From: Dichomitus squalens LYAD-421 SS1
Taxonomy: Eukaryota > Basidiomycota > Agaricomycetes > Polyporales > Polyporaceae
Assembly: GCF_000275845.1 (NCBI RefSeq)
Contig: NW_006766890.1
Span: 561,042 to 625,041 of the forward strand
Direction of reading: 5' to 3'
DNA: 64,000 bases
Shown: positions 21,780 through 32,756 of the stretch, piece by piece
How positions within the stretch are numbered: position 1 is the first letter of the stretch
Layout: each line of letters opens with the position of its first letter
Program-made: the position numbers and the translations under genes
Notes under the pieces: generated by a model
Seen by the model: only the letters and a program-made list of their open reading frames with translations
Databases searched by the model: none
What the model was told of the DNA's origin: nothing

Positions 21780-23145
21780 TCAGTCGTGCGCATCTTCATC
21801 TTCGCCTGGACAGTTGTTCTCCATGTCCTCCACGTTCTCGTACTGGGTACCGCACCAGAAGCAGTACGAGTACTTCCGGCGGAGATAGTCCAGCACTAGC
21901 GTGAGGCGGTCTTGCGTCTGTGATACACCGCTTCAGTAACCCAATGGCGCCCTAGAACGAGAGAGAAAAACCTGCCCCGAGGCGCAGGAACTGAACGGCT
22001 TCCTGGAGCTCCTCCTCAGAGTACGGCTCCTTGCGGAGCTCTGATTTCTCGATACCACTTTCCCCTTCCTTGTCCAGGTCTTCCAGCGTAGTCTTGAGGG
22101 GACGCAACGCGTCCGCCTGCATCTTGGCACGTAATCGACCCTCGATTGAATGTCCCGCTTGTCGTTGCTGTATCGATGTGACCAACGCAGGATCGTCTAG
22201 CGCGTCCAGTAGGCCTTCCGGGAACGTCTCCGGGCTCTCAGGGTTCAACCACAGCACATTGAACTATGCATGCAAGACAGAGTTAGTGCGTGCCAAGGAT
22301 CGGACTATCCACAGAGCAGATGAATCGCCGTCGAAGACCCTGGAGACAGACGTACCTGAATACCAGCCTTCTCATCCAAAGTCGCGCACGTCCGCTGCGC
22401 GGGGTGCAGCCTCCCTGCAGCGCGCCGCTCCTCGTACTCTTGCCGCGCGCGGTCGCGGAACGACACATGCGTGCGCTCCTCCGCCATCTTGGCCATCTTG
22501 GCGAGTCGTTCGGGGGCGGTCGGCGACCTCGCCCGTTTGCCCAGCCCGATGCCCTTCTTCCCTGTGCGTGCGCGCGCGCGAGAGAGACCATGAGTACGAT
22601 TGAGTTCCAAGCTAGAAGAACAGGGCAACGATCTTCAACGCGGAGCGCGCACCTTGCCATTCGTTAATCGCGAGGGGCACCTTGCGGTGGGACGGGCTCG
22701 GCCCAGGGGCAGGGGCCTCCTTCACAACGGCCTCTAGCGCATCGTGCGCGGGGCGCGCACCAATTCCCGCTCGTACAGGCTCCGCCTCCTTCTCCTGCAC
22801 CCGAGGCAAGTTCCCCGGGATAGCGATCTCCTGGTCCTCCCTGCCCAACGCCTGCCCCGGCTTGAACCCCATCTTCATCATCATCGCGAGGGCCTTGTTC
22901 TGCTGGCCGCTCTCCTGCGCCTCCTCCTGCGCACGCTCGAATAGGCTGCGGTTGAGGGCCTCTTCGCGTGCCTCGCGCTCGCGCTCCCTCAGGCTCTTCG
23001 TGCGGTTCTGTTCATTCTTCTGGGCGGCGCGCTTTAGTGCCTCCTTGCGTCGCTCGGCGTATGTGGTCGGGGCGGAGGAGGTAGAGGAAGAGGTAGACTC
23101 TACAAGAAACTTGTCCGAGAGATAGTCATCTTCTTCATCGGACAT
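21780..23145 (-). CDS. GPATCH11: G-patch domain protein 11 homologue (GPATCH11/CCDC75)
   Basis: About 374 residues in four exons. It starts MSDEEDDYLSDKFLVES, followed by a charged helix (YAERRKEALKRAAQKNEQNR) and a G-patch core with MMMKMGFKPGQALGR, PVRAGIG and GKKGIGLG. The DUF4187 domain closes the protein: LVLDYLRRKYSYCFWCGTQY and NNCPGEDEDAH. G-patch proteins usually bind RNA or stimulate DEAH helicases. The vertebrate relative has been reported at kinetochores and in RNA processing; its role here is inferred. The last intron can be read with a GC-AG boundary or with a shifted GT-AG one, changing one residue in length. The start at 23145 is the first Met of the conserved N-terminus. Confidence 0.9.
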
Positions 23146-23656
23146 GATGAACGATGACAAGAGAGACGTTAAGGTACATGGCAAGGGCGAGTGGGACGGA
23201 AAGTCGCGCTATGATGTCAAGCGCGCGGGACGCGACTGCTTCACGGGCGCTTTGCCGCAGGAACGTGAGACCGCCCAGGTGGAAACCCATCCTCTCTTGC
23301 ACACATCGACGAAAGATCCCGGCAAAACGTCACAAAGCCATCCCATTAGTCGTGAAATACATGAGATCGTGCATTTGAAAGGGTTTTTTTGTGTATAGGA
23401 TATGAGCAAAGTCGCTGCTTGACGAAGCGACGACGCAAGTTGACGAACGAAAAAAACGGCACCAGACCGCTGGAGGAACACAATGGGTAACGTAGCGGAA
23501 AGAGCGATACCCAGCATATAATATGGTCGATCAGAACGGGAAGCGGGGAGTGGTGTGCATGTAGTGATGAACGGATTCACGGGTAACGTCGGTATTCTGC
23601 AGCGAGAGCGAACGCAGGAACCATCAGGTGGAATCCTCATACGTGATCAGCGAAAC
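23146..23656. promoter_or_regulatory. Region between GPATCH11 start and the RRM gene 3' end
   Basis: About 510 bp holding the GPATCH11 promoter and the 3' end of the RRM gene, both transcribed on the minus strand. No TATA box or coding sequence is evident. Confidence 0.3.
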
Positions 23657-24834
23657 TTAGGCGGCCGCAGCGGGGGCATCCTCGGCCGCCGCCTCCACTT
23701 TCTCCTCCGCCTTGGCCTCGCTCTCCTCCCCGGCCTCGTCGTTGACGGGGTTCACCGCGACCTTGACCGCGATGGCCCGGCCACCGACCTCCTTGCCCTG
23801 GAGAGCCTCGATAGCCTTCTTCTGCTGCTCCTCGTCGCCAACGTCGACGAAACCATAGCCCTTGCTCTTGCGGGGCTTTCCCCAGCGGCGGCGCACAATC
23901 CGCGCGGACTTCACTTCAATGCCTGCTTCGGTGAAGAGCGCGGAAAGACCGGCATCATCGATGTTGAAGCCGAGGTTAGCCACGAATAGCACGGTCTTCG
24001 ACGGCTCGCCGGCGGGATCCTCCCCAGCCGGGCGAGGGGGACGAGGGGTACGAGGCTTGCGCTGCTTAGGCTTCTTCTCCGCAGCCTCAGCAGGCTCGCC
24101 ATTAGCAGGCGCCTCACTGGAAGCCTTGCTCTTAGGCTTGCGCTGAAACGAAGACCGCAGTTTGGTTTCAGTGCGTGTATGCGCGATGCGGGCACTTACA
24201 GTCTTCTTCTTCTTCTTGGGCTTGGCCGCGTCGCCGGAAGCGGGCGCAGCACCATCCTCCTTTGAGGCGTCGGCAGAGGCCTCGCCGTTCGCCTCGGCCT
24301 CGCTGACCTCTCCAGGGACGGACTTGCTGCCACGGCGTCCAGTCCTCCTCTTGACGCGCTTCTGCTTCTTCTCTTTGTCCTTCTGATCGGCAGGCTTGGC
24401 AACCTCAACGATCACGGTGCGGCCGTCGAGCTCCTTCTTGTCGAGCAGCTCGACGGCCTTCTGAGCAGCCTCCGCGGTGGTGAACGAGACGAAGCCGTAG
24501 CCTGCGGAACGGTTGCCGCCGCGCATGATGACCTGAGCAGACAGACTGGGAGTGGCGCGTGAGCATGGGTGGCGAGGCACACGAACAACGGTGGGAGCTG
24601 CGGCGCTGACTCACACGTCGCTCTGGACAGGCGCGAAGAACGCCTTCAGCCCTTCATCCGTGGTAGAGTACGCAAGGTTGCCGGCGAAGACCTGGGGTGA
24701 GGGGTAAGGGGCGCCCGCCACGTCAGAGATGGATGGGAGCGCACCTTGAAGCCGGGAGTCTCCTCGACGACCGACTCTTGCGCAGCCGGAGACACGCCGT
24801 TCTCGGTGACAGGGGCGGCGGGGGCGTCAGACAT
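23657..24834 (-). CDS. Two-RRM RNA-binding protein
   Basis: About 330 residues in four exons. An Ala/Pro/Glu-rich lead (MSDAPAAPVTENGVSPAAQE) precedes the first RNA recognition motif, with RNP2 VFAGNLAY and RNP1 SAGYGFVSF. Next is a long Lys/Arg and Ala/Glu-rich linker (VKRRTGRRGSK, PKKKKKT) that could act as nuclear or nucleolar signal. The second RRM has RNP2 LFVANLGF and RNP1 KSKGYGFVDV. The tail is Glu/Ala-rich and ends in APAAAA. The aromatic residues used for RNA stacking are present in both motifs. It resembles fungal two-RRM ribonucleoproteins of unknown target. The first intron falls exactly before VFAGNLAY and the second inside RRM1. Confidence 0.9.
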
Positions 24835-25594
24835 TTTGAGAGGAATGGACTGGTGGGTTTTTCGTGTGGATGAACTCGTTGAACCGGTTTCTTCGTGTCA
24901 AACTTGGGGGTTGAGAAGAAAGCGGGAGCGCGAGGAGATGGCTTGTTTTGATACGTTCTGGCAAACTCCGCTCATAGCCTATTACGTCGCCATGACTGCT
25001 CATCAATAGTCCAGACTGTCCCCAGGCGGTGCGAAACGCTGCAAAACATCACATCCGCTGCCGTTGCTTTGGTCGACGGGCGTGCATCGTGTTTTACACG
25101 CTTTCCTAGCTCGCTCTACGAACGCGGGGGACGATGGAGGGCGGACTCTGGGCGTCTATATTGTGATCGCTCGTGATGCCGCTTCTAGACTACATAAGTA
25201 GTGCACATCCCTCGTCGAGAAGGTGATGATTAGCCGGGTGGGCAAACGCTGTGGCTGATCTGAAGGCTGATCTGCATGTGGGCCGGTCTGATAGAGACGC
25301 GACGGTGAGGATGGGCCGCCTGCGGCACTGGCGCTGCCCTTGGCAGGCAGTCGATGTGCGCAGGAGAGCGTGCCGTGACTGCAGGGATGCGGCGCCGGGG
25401 GCTCATGGGTCCGTGCGGCCCTTGGCGGCTTATGTAACCGTCGCTGGTGACGACCGTTTTCTTCTCTCGCTGCCGGCGTTGTTTCGCACCTCTTCCTCGT
25501 CCACCTCGGTCTCCCTCGACTCTCTCCCCCCAGGGCCCGCACACTCTTTTCACGTCCCCCGTTCCTTTCCCCTGCGCCCACTCTTTTGCGCATA
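24835..25594. promoter_or_regulatory. Divergent promoter region, RRM gene and GH128 gene
   Basis: 760 bp between two diverging start codons. The 100 bases before 25595 are strongly pyrimidine-rich on the + strand. No TATA box is obvious at a usual distance. Confidence 0.35.
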
Positions 25595-26923
25595 ATGTCT
25601 AAGCTCCTCAACCTCGTCGCCCTGTCCTCGCTCGCCGTCTTGGCAGTCACCTTTGGCCCTGCGTCTACCAACGCTCTTTCTACCGGCCATGCCCACGTAA
25701 ACCGTCACTTTGAGCACGGTGCTATCGCCAAGAAAAAGCGCGACACGAGCAAGCGTTGCAAGGCCCGCCCTTCCACTTCGAGCAGTTCCGTCAAGCCTAC
25801 CTCTACTACCAAGGCTGCTCCGACTACTACCTCTGCTGCCTCCCAGGCCCCTTCCACCAAGCCCGCTACCAAGACGACCTCCTCGAAGTCATCTTCTTCC
25901 ACTGGTCAGTCCGGTGGCTCCAGCGGCGGTGCTGCTCATCCTGCTTCTGGCAAGTTCGGCCAGACGGGCTCCAAGATCTGTGCTGCCTGGGGTGATGGCA
26001 ACGACGCATCTATCTCCAAGTTCAAGACCGACCACGTCGTCGGGTGTGTAGTGGGGCATGCTTGCGTCTATTGAACCGATTGGCTAACCTAGACTCTGTA
26101 GCATCTACACTTGGGGTGTTGACAAGCCTTCCCAGGCTGATGCGCTTGGCTACGACTTCTGGCCGATGCTCTGGGGTAGTTCCGAGGACAAGATCGATGC
26201 CTTTGAGAAGGCCATGCAGACTCCTAACCTTGGCACCATTGTCCTTGGATTCAACGAGTGGGTATCTCATGTCGTATACCTGAGTGTACTCTGACATCGC
26301 TTCAGGCCCAACGAGCAGGGTCAGTCCAACATGGACCCCCAGACCGCTGCGTCGCTCTGGAAGCAGCACATTGAGCCGAAGCGCAACCAGGGCTATAAGC
26401 TTTGTTCTCCCGCTATGTCCTCCCGCCCGAACGGTCAGCAATGGATGGCAGACTTCATGAAGGCTTGTGACGGTTGCCACGTGAGTTCCTCTCGGTTTCC
26501 TTCAACTGGCTGTAATTAATCCTGCTCCTCTTCTCAGGTCGACTACCAGTGCCTCCATTGGTACGACACCAGTTTCGACAAGCTCAAGACCTACCTCACG
26601 GACTACCATAACCAACTCGGCCTGCCTATCCTGCTCACGGAGTTTGCTGATCAGAACTTCAACGGCGGTCCTCAGGCCAACTCCGACTCGATCTTCTCAT
26701 TCATGAACGACGCTCTCAAGTTCTTTGACGAGACCGACTGGATCCTCGCTGCTTGCCCCTTCGGTGCGTGGTCGGTGCTCCTTTGTTCCGTGTCTCGCGT
26801 ACTGACGTTGTCCTAGGTATCATGCACGATCTCCAGGGCGTTAACACGCTCAACCTCCTCCAAGCCTCGGACGGCAGCCCCACTGATCTCGGTTACATGG
26901 TCATCAACGACTCGTGGAACTAA
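25595..26923 (+). CDS. Secreted glycoside hydrolase family 128 (beta-1,3-glucanase)
   Basis: 370 residues in five exons (25595-26043, 26102-26257, 26306-26480, 26538-26763, 26817-26923). The N-terminus is a signal peptide (MSKLLNLVALSSLAVLAVTF). A basic site KKKRDTSKR and a Ser/Thr-rich linker of about 75 residues follow, probably O-mannosylated. The catalytic domain starts near KICAAWGDGND and has YTWGVDKP, YDFWPMLWG, GFNEPNEQGQ and LPILLTEFADQN. In the GH128 family the Glu of NEPN and the Glu of LTEFA are the expected acid/base and nucleophile; both are present. Enzymes of this family cut beta-1,3-glucan of fungal walls, so autolysis, wall remodelling or feeding on fungal wall are likely roles. 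The NEPN codons are rebuilt across an intron. Confidence 0.93.
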
Positions 26924-27499
26924 ACTGGCTGCGGGCAGGCTTTCGGTGGTGGCAACTGCGATTATCATGGTGCCGAACATACCCACCTCAGAGTCCTTAT
27001 TACCGCCCATGCATATACCCCTACTTTCTCGCCTGTGGGCTTATGGGCCCCTGGATAGGTGTTGACGTGTTAGTCTTGTGGAGCTGTTGTGTCGGGTTTC
27101 GCGACGCTCTGAGTTTGTGGATGCTGCTGTGCATGCAGATTTGTCACCTATCAGTCTTGTTATCTGACCCTAGCATTTACAATTTCTGTGTTGTGATGTT
27201 CTGTGCCTCTCCCTCAAGCATCGTACCGAATGAATACATATTGTATCATTCAAACGTGTTCGTCAAGGCTTGCGCGATGCAAGCTGTGTGTTTCTGGCTA
27301 GTATATCGCAGGCAGTACGTACAAGTGGGATACGCTATCGGCCGAAGGAGGGTCGGCTGGGGACCGGGGTCCCATGCTCTACATCGTCCGTCGGCGTCCT
27401 GTCGTGAACAGTTCTTACCATCGCCTTGCGTACTTCCATTTCCACCTCCACCTCCACCTCGGCCCAACACATCGGCAGTCTTACAACGGAAAGTTCACA
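26924..27499. other. Intergenic region
   Basis: 576 bp between two genes on the same strand. It contains the 3' region of the glucanase gene and the promoter of the AhpD-like gene. CACCTCCAC-like repeats occur around 27440. I see no further gene. Confidence 0.35.
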
Positions 27500-29150
27500 A
27501 TGGTCAAGCATTTGCCGCCCACGGTCAAGCAGCTCTTAACCCTCCGCAACCCACAACCTCGCGCCGCGCCACAATCATCGAGGTTGAATGCTGTTCTTAC
27601 TACAACCTACCAGGACGCCAAAGCCAAGAAAGCGGAGAAGGGCTGGTTAACTCTCGCTGTGCGTGCGGACCGTGCTCTACCCTCGCTCTCGTCGCTGATG
27701 TCCTCACCGACGGTTGTACATTGTCGCACGCGCTTTGCCCACCTCGCCCTCACATTCACAGACTTGTACCCTTCTCACTGCAAACGCACCCCCTGCTATA
27801 GGCCATCTCTACCGCTTCGCGACGCGGGACGAGCCGGACAACGCTTCCTCGCGGCGAGGCCTGCCGGAGGCTTTGGACAAGGCCGCACTCATGCGCGAGT
27901 CCGCGCTGAAGAGCTGCATCTTCGTGGGCGTACCTCGCGTGAGTCTCCGACTCCCCAATGCGGCCGTCGTCGACGCCCACTGAGCTTCTTGCTACGCAAA
28001 TCGCTCCAGACCATCCTGTCCCTTGCGAATCTCCACGAAGCCATCGAAGACGACGTCAAGGCCGGCCTTCGGAAGGCTCCCTCGCCTAAAAGGTGCGCTG
28101 CCGCATCCGGTGCCGCTCTTCGCGTCGCACTGGGCTCATTGGTCGCGCCTTCATGTACGGTTCGAATTCGGACCAACCGCATGGAATGAACGTCCGTTGC
28201 GGTGCTGACCCGCTGCGCTGGAACCTCCGTGAACCGCGGCGACCGTCATAACTTCAGGGCGGCGACTCCCGAGAACGTCGAGACCATCGTTGCGCGGGGT
28301 CGGGGCCTCTGGGCCACCATCTACGAGCCGCATGCGGAGAAATTGTACAACAAGCTGGGCGGGTACCATCCCGATTTCATTGGTGAGTCTCCAGACTAGG
28401 TTTAGACCCCTCGAGGGCCCCCCTTTCCGTTTTTGTCCTTGACAACAACAGGCCCGCAGCGCGATTGGGCCGCGAGCTAGCCTCATACCGCCCTTACGAG
28501 GCGGCTTATTGTAATGAGGGCCAGGCATAATGTGGGATATCCGTCCCCCTGGGTCCGGGTACCTGCACGCCCCGCACTGTGTCTAGGACGGTCATCGACG
28601 CTAGGAGGGGCGTTCTTTACCGTACGAGTGGGTGGGACCCCGCGTTCTCCTTTGTTCACGGTTCGCGGGTAGGCCCATGGGGCTGCTGTCGACGCCGATT
28701 GCTAATCACGTCGAACCTCCCGGCGATCGTCCATCTCCCATCGCCCGTCGTCGTCGATTAGCTCTCTTTTGTCCCGCTCTCTTGTCGTCGTTGCGGTCGT
28801 TCCAGGCAATTGTTCTCATACCCTTGTTCTCGAAAGAGTTCATCATACAGGCTTACGGCACCGTCCTCGCCCCGCTCCCCGGCGGAGATGCTGAGCAGGG
28901 CAACCTCAGCCGCGCCCTGGGTTCGGTCGTCGGAACCGCATGCCTGAGAGCGGAAGGAGGGGTCGGGCCGCAACTTGTGAGCCACGTCTTTGGGCTGCTC
29001 AAGGCCCGGCACGTCCAGGGCCTGAGTGCGGAAGATTACTGGCTCGCTTCCGACGAGGGAACGGAATGGGTCGTCCGGACGGTCGACAGCATACTCGATG
29101 TCGTCAAGCCGGAGCTGGGCGACGGGACCGCCGCGCAGGCGAAGTTGTGA
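27500..29150 (+). CDS. AhpD-like (carboxymuconolactone decarboxylase fold) protein
   Basis: 285 residues in five exons (27500-27658, 27762-27938, 28010-28092, 28258-28382, 28837-29150). The protein has the fungal AhpD-like pattern: LMRESALKSCIFVGVPRTIL in the first half, GRGLWATIYEPHAEKLYNKL in the middle, then QAYGTVLAPLP and RALGSVVGTACLRAEGG. In this family the related CxxC enzymes reduce peroxides. Here the site reads ALKSC with a single Cys, so the classic redox pair is missing and activity is doubtful. No signal peptide; a mitochondrial location is possible from the basic N-terminus. Introns three and four (165 and 454 bp) are far longer than usual in this window. Confidence 0.75.
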
Positions 29151-29744
29151 GCATCTGGATACTGCAGACTTCTAGCTCCCTCGCGGTATGTGCGTGGCTT
29201 GCGGCTTACGGTAGATCGCGAGATGAGATGTTGTTATGTCGCTACAAAGGAGCCTCGGAGTCGGCTTAACCGCACCTGTCATGCGCGCAGTGCATCGCAG
29301 GATGCATCTCGGGTCGTCCGACGTCACAACACAGGGCAAGATCTGACAACAAAAGTATCGACACGGTTACCACACTTCGGCGTCGATCTGTTCGGAGCTT
29401 TGTCTAACTGTAAGTTAATTTACTGTTTGTATCGGGCAGAACGCGCGGCTACCCGTGGAGTGGGACTCGGGTGGGTGCCAGGGCCCACAAGTCCGGTACC
29501 GGAACGGAAACAACGTCCTGTGTTCTCCATTCGTAGCCACGGTAGTTAGTATACAAGGTTGGTACAACGAGATATAGATAAAAAGTGCGGGGGAGAAATG
29601 GTACATTTTACTCAAGGTGGGGATGAGTGGGAACGAGATGGGATGAGTAGCAGCAGCAGGCAGCAATGACGACCGCGTGGAAGCGCGCGAGGACTTCTGA
29701 CACGAAAGCAAGGACGAATCGACGAGGGCTGCCTCGAGGCAGGT
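29151..29744. other. Intergenic region between converging genes
   Basis: About 590 bp between the AhpD-like stop and the stop of the second DUF6593-like gene. No coding sequence can be supported. Confidence 0.4.
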
Positions 29745-30703
29745 TCACAGTCCGAATGCCATCACGAACCGGTACAACATCGCTGTAACCGTTACCGTGT
29801 CCATGAGCGGAGGGTGCATCTGTCCCGGGGCAAGATCGGGAGCCCATCCATCGATTAGCGAGCCACGCCCCTCGGCGGAAAAGAGTTGAGAAGGAAAACG
29901 CACCACGACGCCTGCGCCTGCGTTGCGGACAAAGTGAAGCTCCCCGTGGACCTCGCCGATGTTGTATCGCTGAGGTCGTGTGGGTCGGAAAAACGCGATC
30001 ACGTTGTTGTTCTGATCTTGCAGCTGCGAAGATAATCGATCAGCCTCGCGCCCTCGAAGAGCGTCGTCCCTGTCCAGCGTCGTGTAGATGGGCGGCATGG
30101 GAAGGCACACACTTACCACGACGTCATTGTACGAGTTGTTCGCTGGGCACCATCGATACTGGTAGCCGTCTGGGCCGTTGAATATCCTCCCGTTCTGCCC
30201 GAGAGACCCGGGGAGCCGGCGTGCGGTCAGAACTGGTGGCGTCCATGCATCGAGAGAACGGGAGCGTTCACACACTCACGTAAACGCGGGGATCCGGGCG
30301 GACGAGGTCTGCCATGGGCAGCGTGCTCTGCGAGAAGGCGTGGTGACTATCAGCACAGATCCCTCCGCCCAATCTGATCTGGAGAGGCTAGCCACTCCGA
30401 GTGTCCGAGTGCCTACCTTTCCGATTATTGCGCGCCCGAGGCCGCCATTTGGCGCCCACTCCAGCTTCGCGACGCGGTCCTCCTTGTTTGCGCGGATCGC
30501 TCTCCAGAGTGTCGTTACACTCTGCCCTTGGCTGTTCGTATCCGTCTGAAACAGGGAAGGTCAGCGCCGCCCGCCGCGGGTGTGCGGGCTCGCACCGAGA
30601 GCTTCCGCACCTGGAAGCGGTACAGGACACCGTAGCTGCCAAACAGCTGGCTTTGGCGGGGGTCCTGCGAAGTCCATGAAAGCACTTCGTTACCGGTGGC
30701 CAT
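29745..30703 (-). CDS. DUF6593-like protein (second of two in the window)
   Basis: 180 residues in six exons. It carries the full order of DUF6593 pieces: YGVLYRFQ, TTLWRAIRANKEDRVAKLEW, GRAIIGKSTLPMADLV, the central NGRIFNGPDGYQYRWCP block, LQDQNNNVIAFFRP, GELHFVRNAGAG and the closing MDTVTVTAMLYRFVMAF. This is closer to the family norm than the gene at 15866-16729. There is no signal peptide, so a cytosolic protein is likely; the role is unknown. All five introns keep the frame with GT-AG ends. A TATA box lies 123 bp upstream of the start codon. Confidence 0.8.
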
Positions 30704-30825
30704 GATCGTCGTCGAGAGTCGTGTACGTTAACGTTATGAGCTGGGAAGCCTCGCAGAAGGAAGTGCAGCCCCGGGAAGTCCTAACGACAAAGTTCAGTGA
30801 GGAGGAACGTGAAACCCCCGAGAGC

Positions 30826-30831
30826 TTTATA
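30826..30831 (-). promoter_or_regulatory. Probable TATA box of the second DUF6593-like gene
   Basis: TATAAA on the minus strand in the context AGCATATAAAGCTC, 123 bp upstream of the ATG at 30703. Clear TATA boxes are rare in this window, so the gene may be inducible. Confidence 0.5.
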
Positions 30832-32003
30832 TGCTCACCCGTAATACGAAATTTTCGATGGGCTCGCACTGATGAGCGGATTTTCGATCGGGAACGTGTC
30901 GTGGCGGCAGATAAAGCTGAGTATAAGGATTTCCAACGTGCCTATGGAAGAAGTATGCTGCATGATGTCCTCCAGAGCCTTGCACAGTGGAGTGAGGCCC
31001 GAAGTTCCTTTCGGGCCTTGCAGACTGTGATCGAGGAACACGAGGGACCTGTGTAGACGCCATTGGGACCTCGAGACAGCAATAGAAACGGGAGGAGAAG
31101 GTCGAGAGGGCTTCGAATGCCACGAAGCAGGGTGTGATTATGTCGAACTGCGCACATTGGCCAGGATGCGATGTGCTTCATTGTGTAAAACAGTCAAAAC
31201 GCGGATATATCCGTTGGTACACAAAGACGAGTCGTACTTGCCTCTGGGGTCGGTTGCACACGAGGTGCGAGGATGCGATCGCCGATATGGCATGTGGGCT
31301 GCAACGAGGTGGTTCGATACTGACTGCCCAGGATGGCGGCCCAAGGCGTGGCTTCAGCGTGCCCAGACTGCCATACGAGGTACAAAGGGCCTCCCCGATC
31401 TCTATCAAAGTTCATAGCGGGTGCAGGAATGGGGTGCGTCCATGACAAAACAGACACGAGCCGCATTCTCATCCTCCCCACTAAACCGGCAGGAGCGGTC
31501 GTGTTTCGTGGAGTGCTCCGTGCAAAAGGCAGGAGCGCACGCTCCCTGTGGCTCATCTCTAGCCGTTGTACAATAATTTCAGAGCTTAACCTACTTCCAC
31601 GAACTCTCCTCAGAGATCATGAACTTTCGCAAATGAACTGAACATCCATCCCTCCAGTCGCCCGCTCCCACCATATCCAAGACGCGCAAGGCCCCCCCCC
31701 CGCGCTTCTGTCTATCCGCCGCTGACCCGGTGCTGCTTCTGTTCCGTCACGCATGCAGACCATGTCCGACGGCAGAACGCCAGGCAAACGCAGAGAAAGT
31801 GACGCTACGGCTCTCGGGTAGAACTCCCTTGGCATATCGTCCCGCAACGTATGTACGGGTACATCATCCAAGCACATGCGTCAGGTATGGTGGCCCGGCG
31901 GTCTTCTGCTTGGAATCGAGGTATCCGAGATTAACAATTAGGTCGATACGGTACGATGGAGAAACGGTACGTACGCGCCGAGTGGGGACCGGCACGCACC
32001 TGC
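30832..32003. other. Gene-poor intergenic region
   Basis: About 1.2 kb. A + frame at 30736-31056 encodes a charged 106-residue peptide but overlaps the promoter of the minus-strand gene and matches nothing I know. A run of ten C residues lies at 31692-31701. No gene is supported. Confidence 0.35.
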
Positions 32004-32507
32004 CTATGGTACCACTTGAATCCCAATCGTCCGCGCCGTCCCGAGGACGCTCTTCGAGATCTTCTCTAACGAAAGGTGCTTGAGGTGCGCGTCGGACTGC
32101 TTGATTTTGGCAATCTCATAGACGTGCTTGAGGCTCACAGTGCCCACGATGTCGTGCCCGGGTCGGCCGGTACCCTTTTCTATTCCAGCGGCCTTCTTGA
32201 GGAAGTAAGCGGTGGGCGGGGTTTTTGTGATGAATGAGAAGGAGCGGTCGGGCTGGACCAATATTCGAGTGGGAATGGGGATGCCAGGCTCGACGTGGGC
32301 TGTACGAGCGTTGAACTCCTTGCAGAAGTCCATAGACTTGACGCCACGAGCACCGAGTGCAGGACCGACCGGGGGAGAGGGGGCAGCCTTGCCAGCAGGG
32401 ATGAGCAGACGCTACGTGCACACGTGTGAGATGACATGCGAAACGCTGGGAAGATCATGAACACCCACAATAAACTGCGCCTTCGCGTTGAATGCCGCTT
32501 TCGACAT
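32004..32507 (-). CDS. MRPL19: Mitochondrial large-subunit ribosomal protein uL11m
   Basis: 148 residues in two exons. A 13-codon first exon ([13 protein letters not shown]) is joined over a 53-bp intron to [20 protein letters not shown], the hallmark of the L11 N-terminal domain. Then come [45 protein letters not shown] and the C-terminal RNA-binding domain with [14 protein letters not shown] and the end [15 protein letters not shown]. uL11 forms the base of the ribosomal stalk and contacts elongation factors. The gene diverges from the aminopeptidase, with 249 bp between start codons. Confidence 0.95.
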
Positions 32508-32756
32508 GGCCGAGGACGGGGAGCAGGGCTAGCCACGACCAGACACCGGTCAGTCGTCGCAGAGAATGGCAGAAAGAGCCAGGAGTGGGCGCCTGTGATC
32601 GGAGTCCGAGGACGTCGCATACCCCGGCACGGCAATATCCGGCGCAGACACGACCCAACTCGGCGACCACGCCTGTCGCGCTCAGCGCAGTCTCCCCGCC
32701 GTCCCCGTCTTGTCATTACCCTCTCTTGCATCGACCACCTTCTGCGTACCGCGGCC
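32508..32756. promoter_or_regulatory. Divergent promoter of uL11m and the aminopeptidase
   Basis: A 249-bp spacer that must carry both promoters. It is GC-rich, with a CCCTCTC pyrimidine patch before the aminopeptidase start. One gene is housekeeping and the other secretory, so shared control is not obvious. Confidence 0.4.

Noticed and set aside
30736..31056. Charged 106-codon + frame (MSW...EEHEGPV)
   Set aside because: It overlaps the TATA box and promoter of the minus-strand DUF6593-like gene, has no splice support and no known relatives.
31692..31701. Run of ten C residues
   Set aside because: A simple homopolymer in non-coding DNA without further context.
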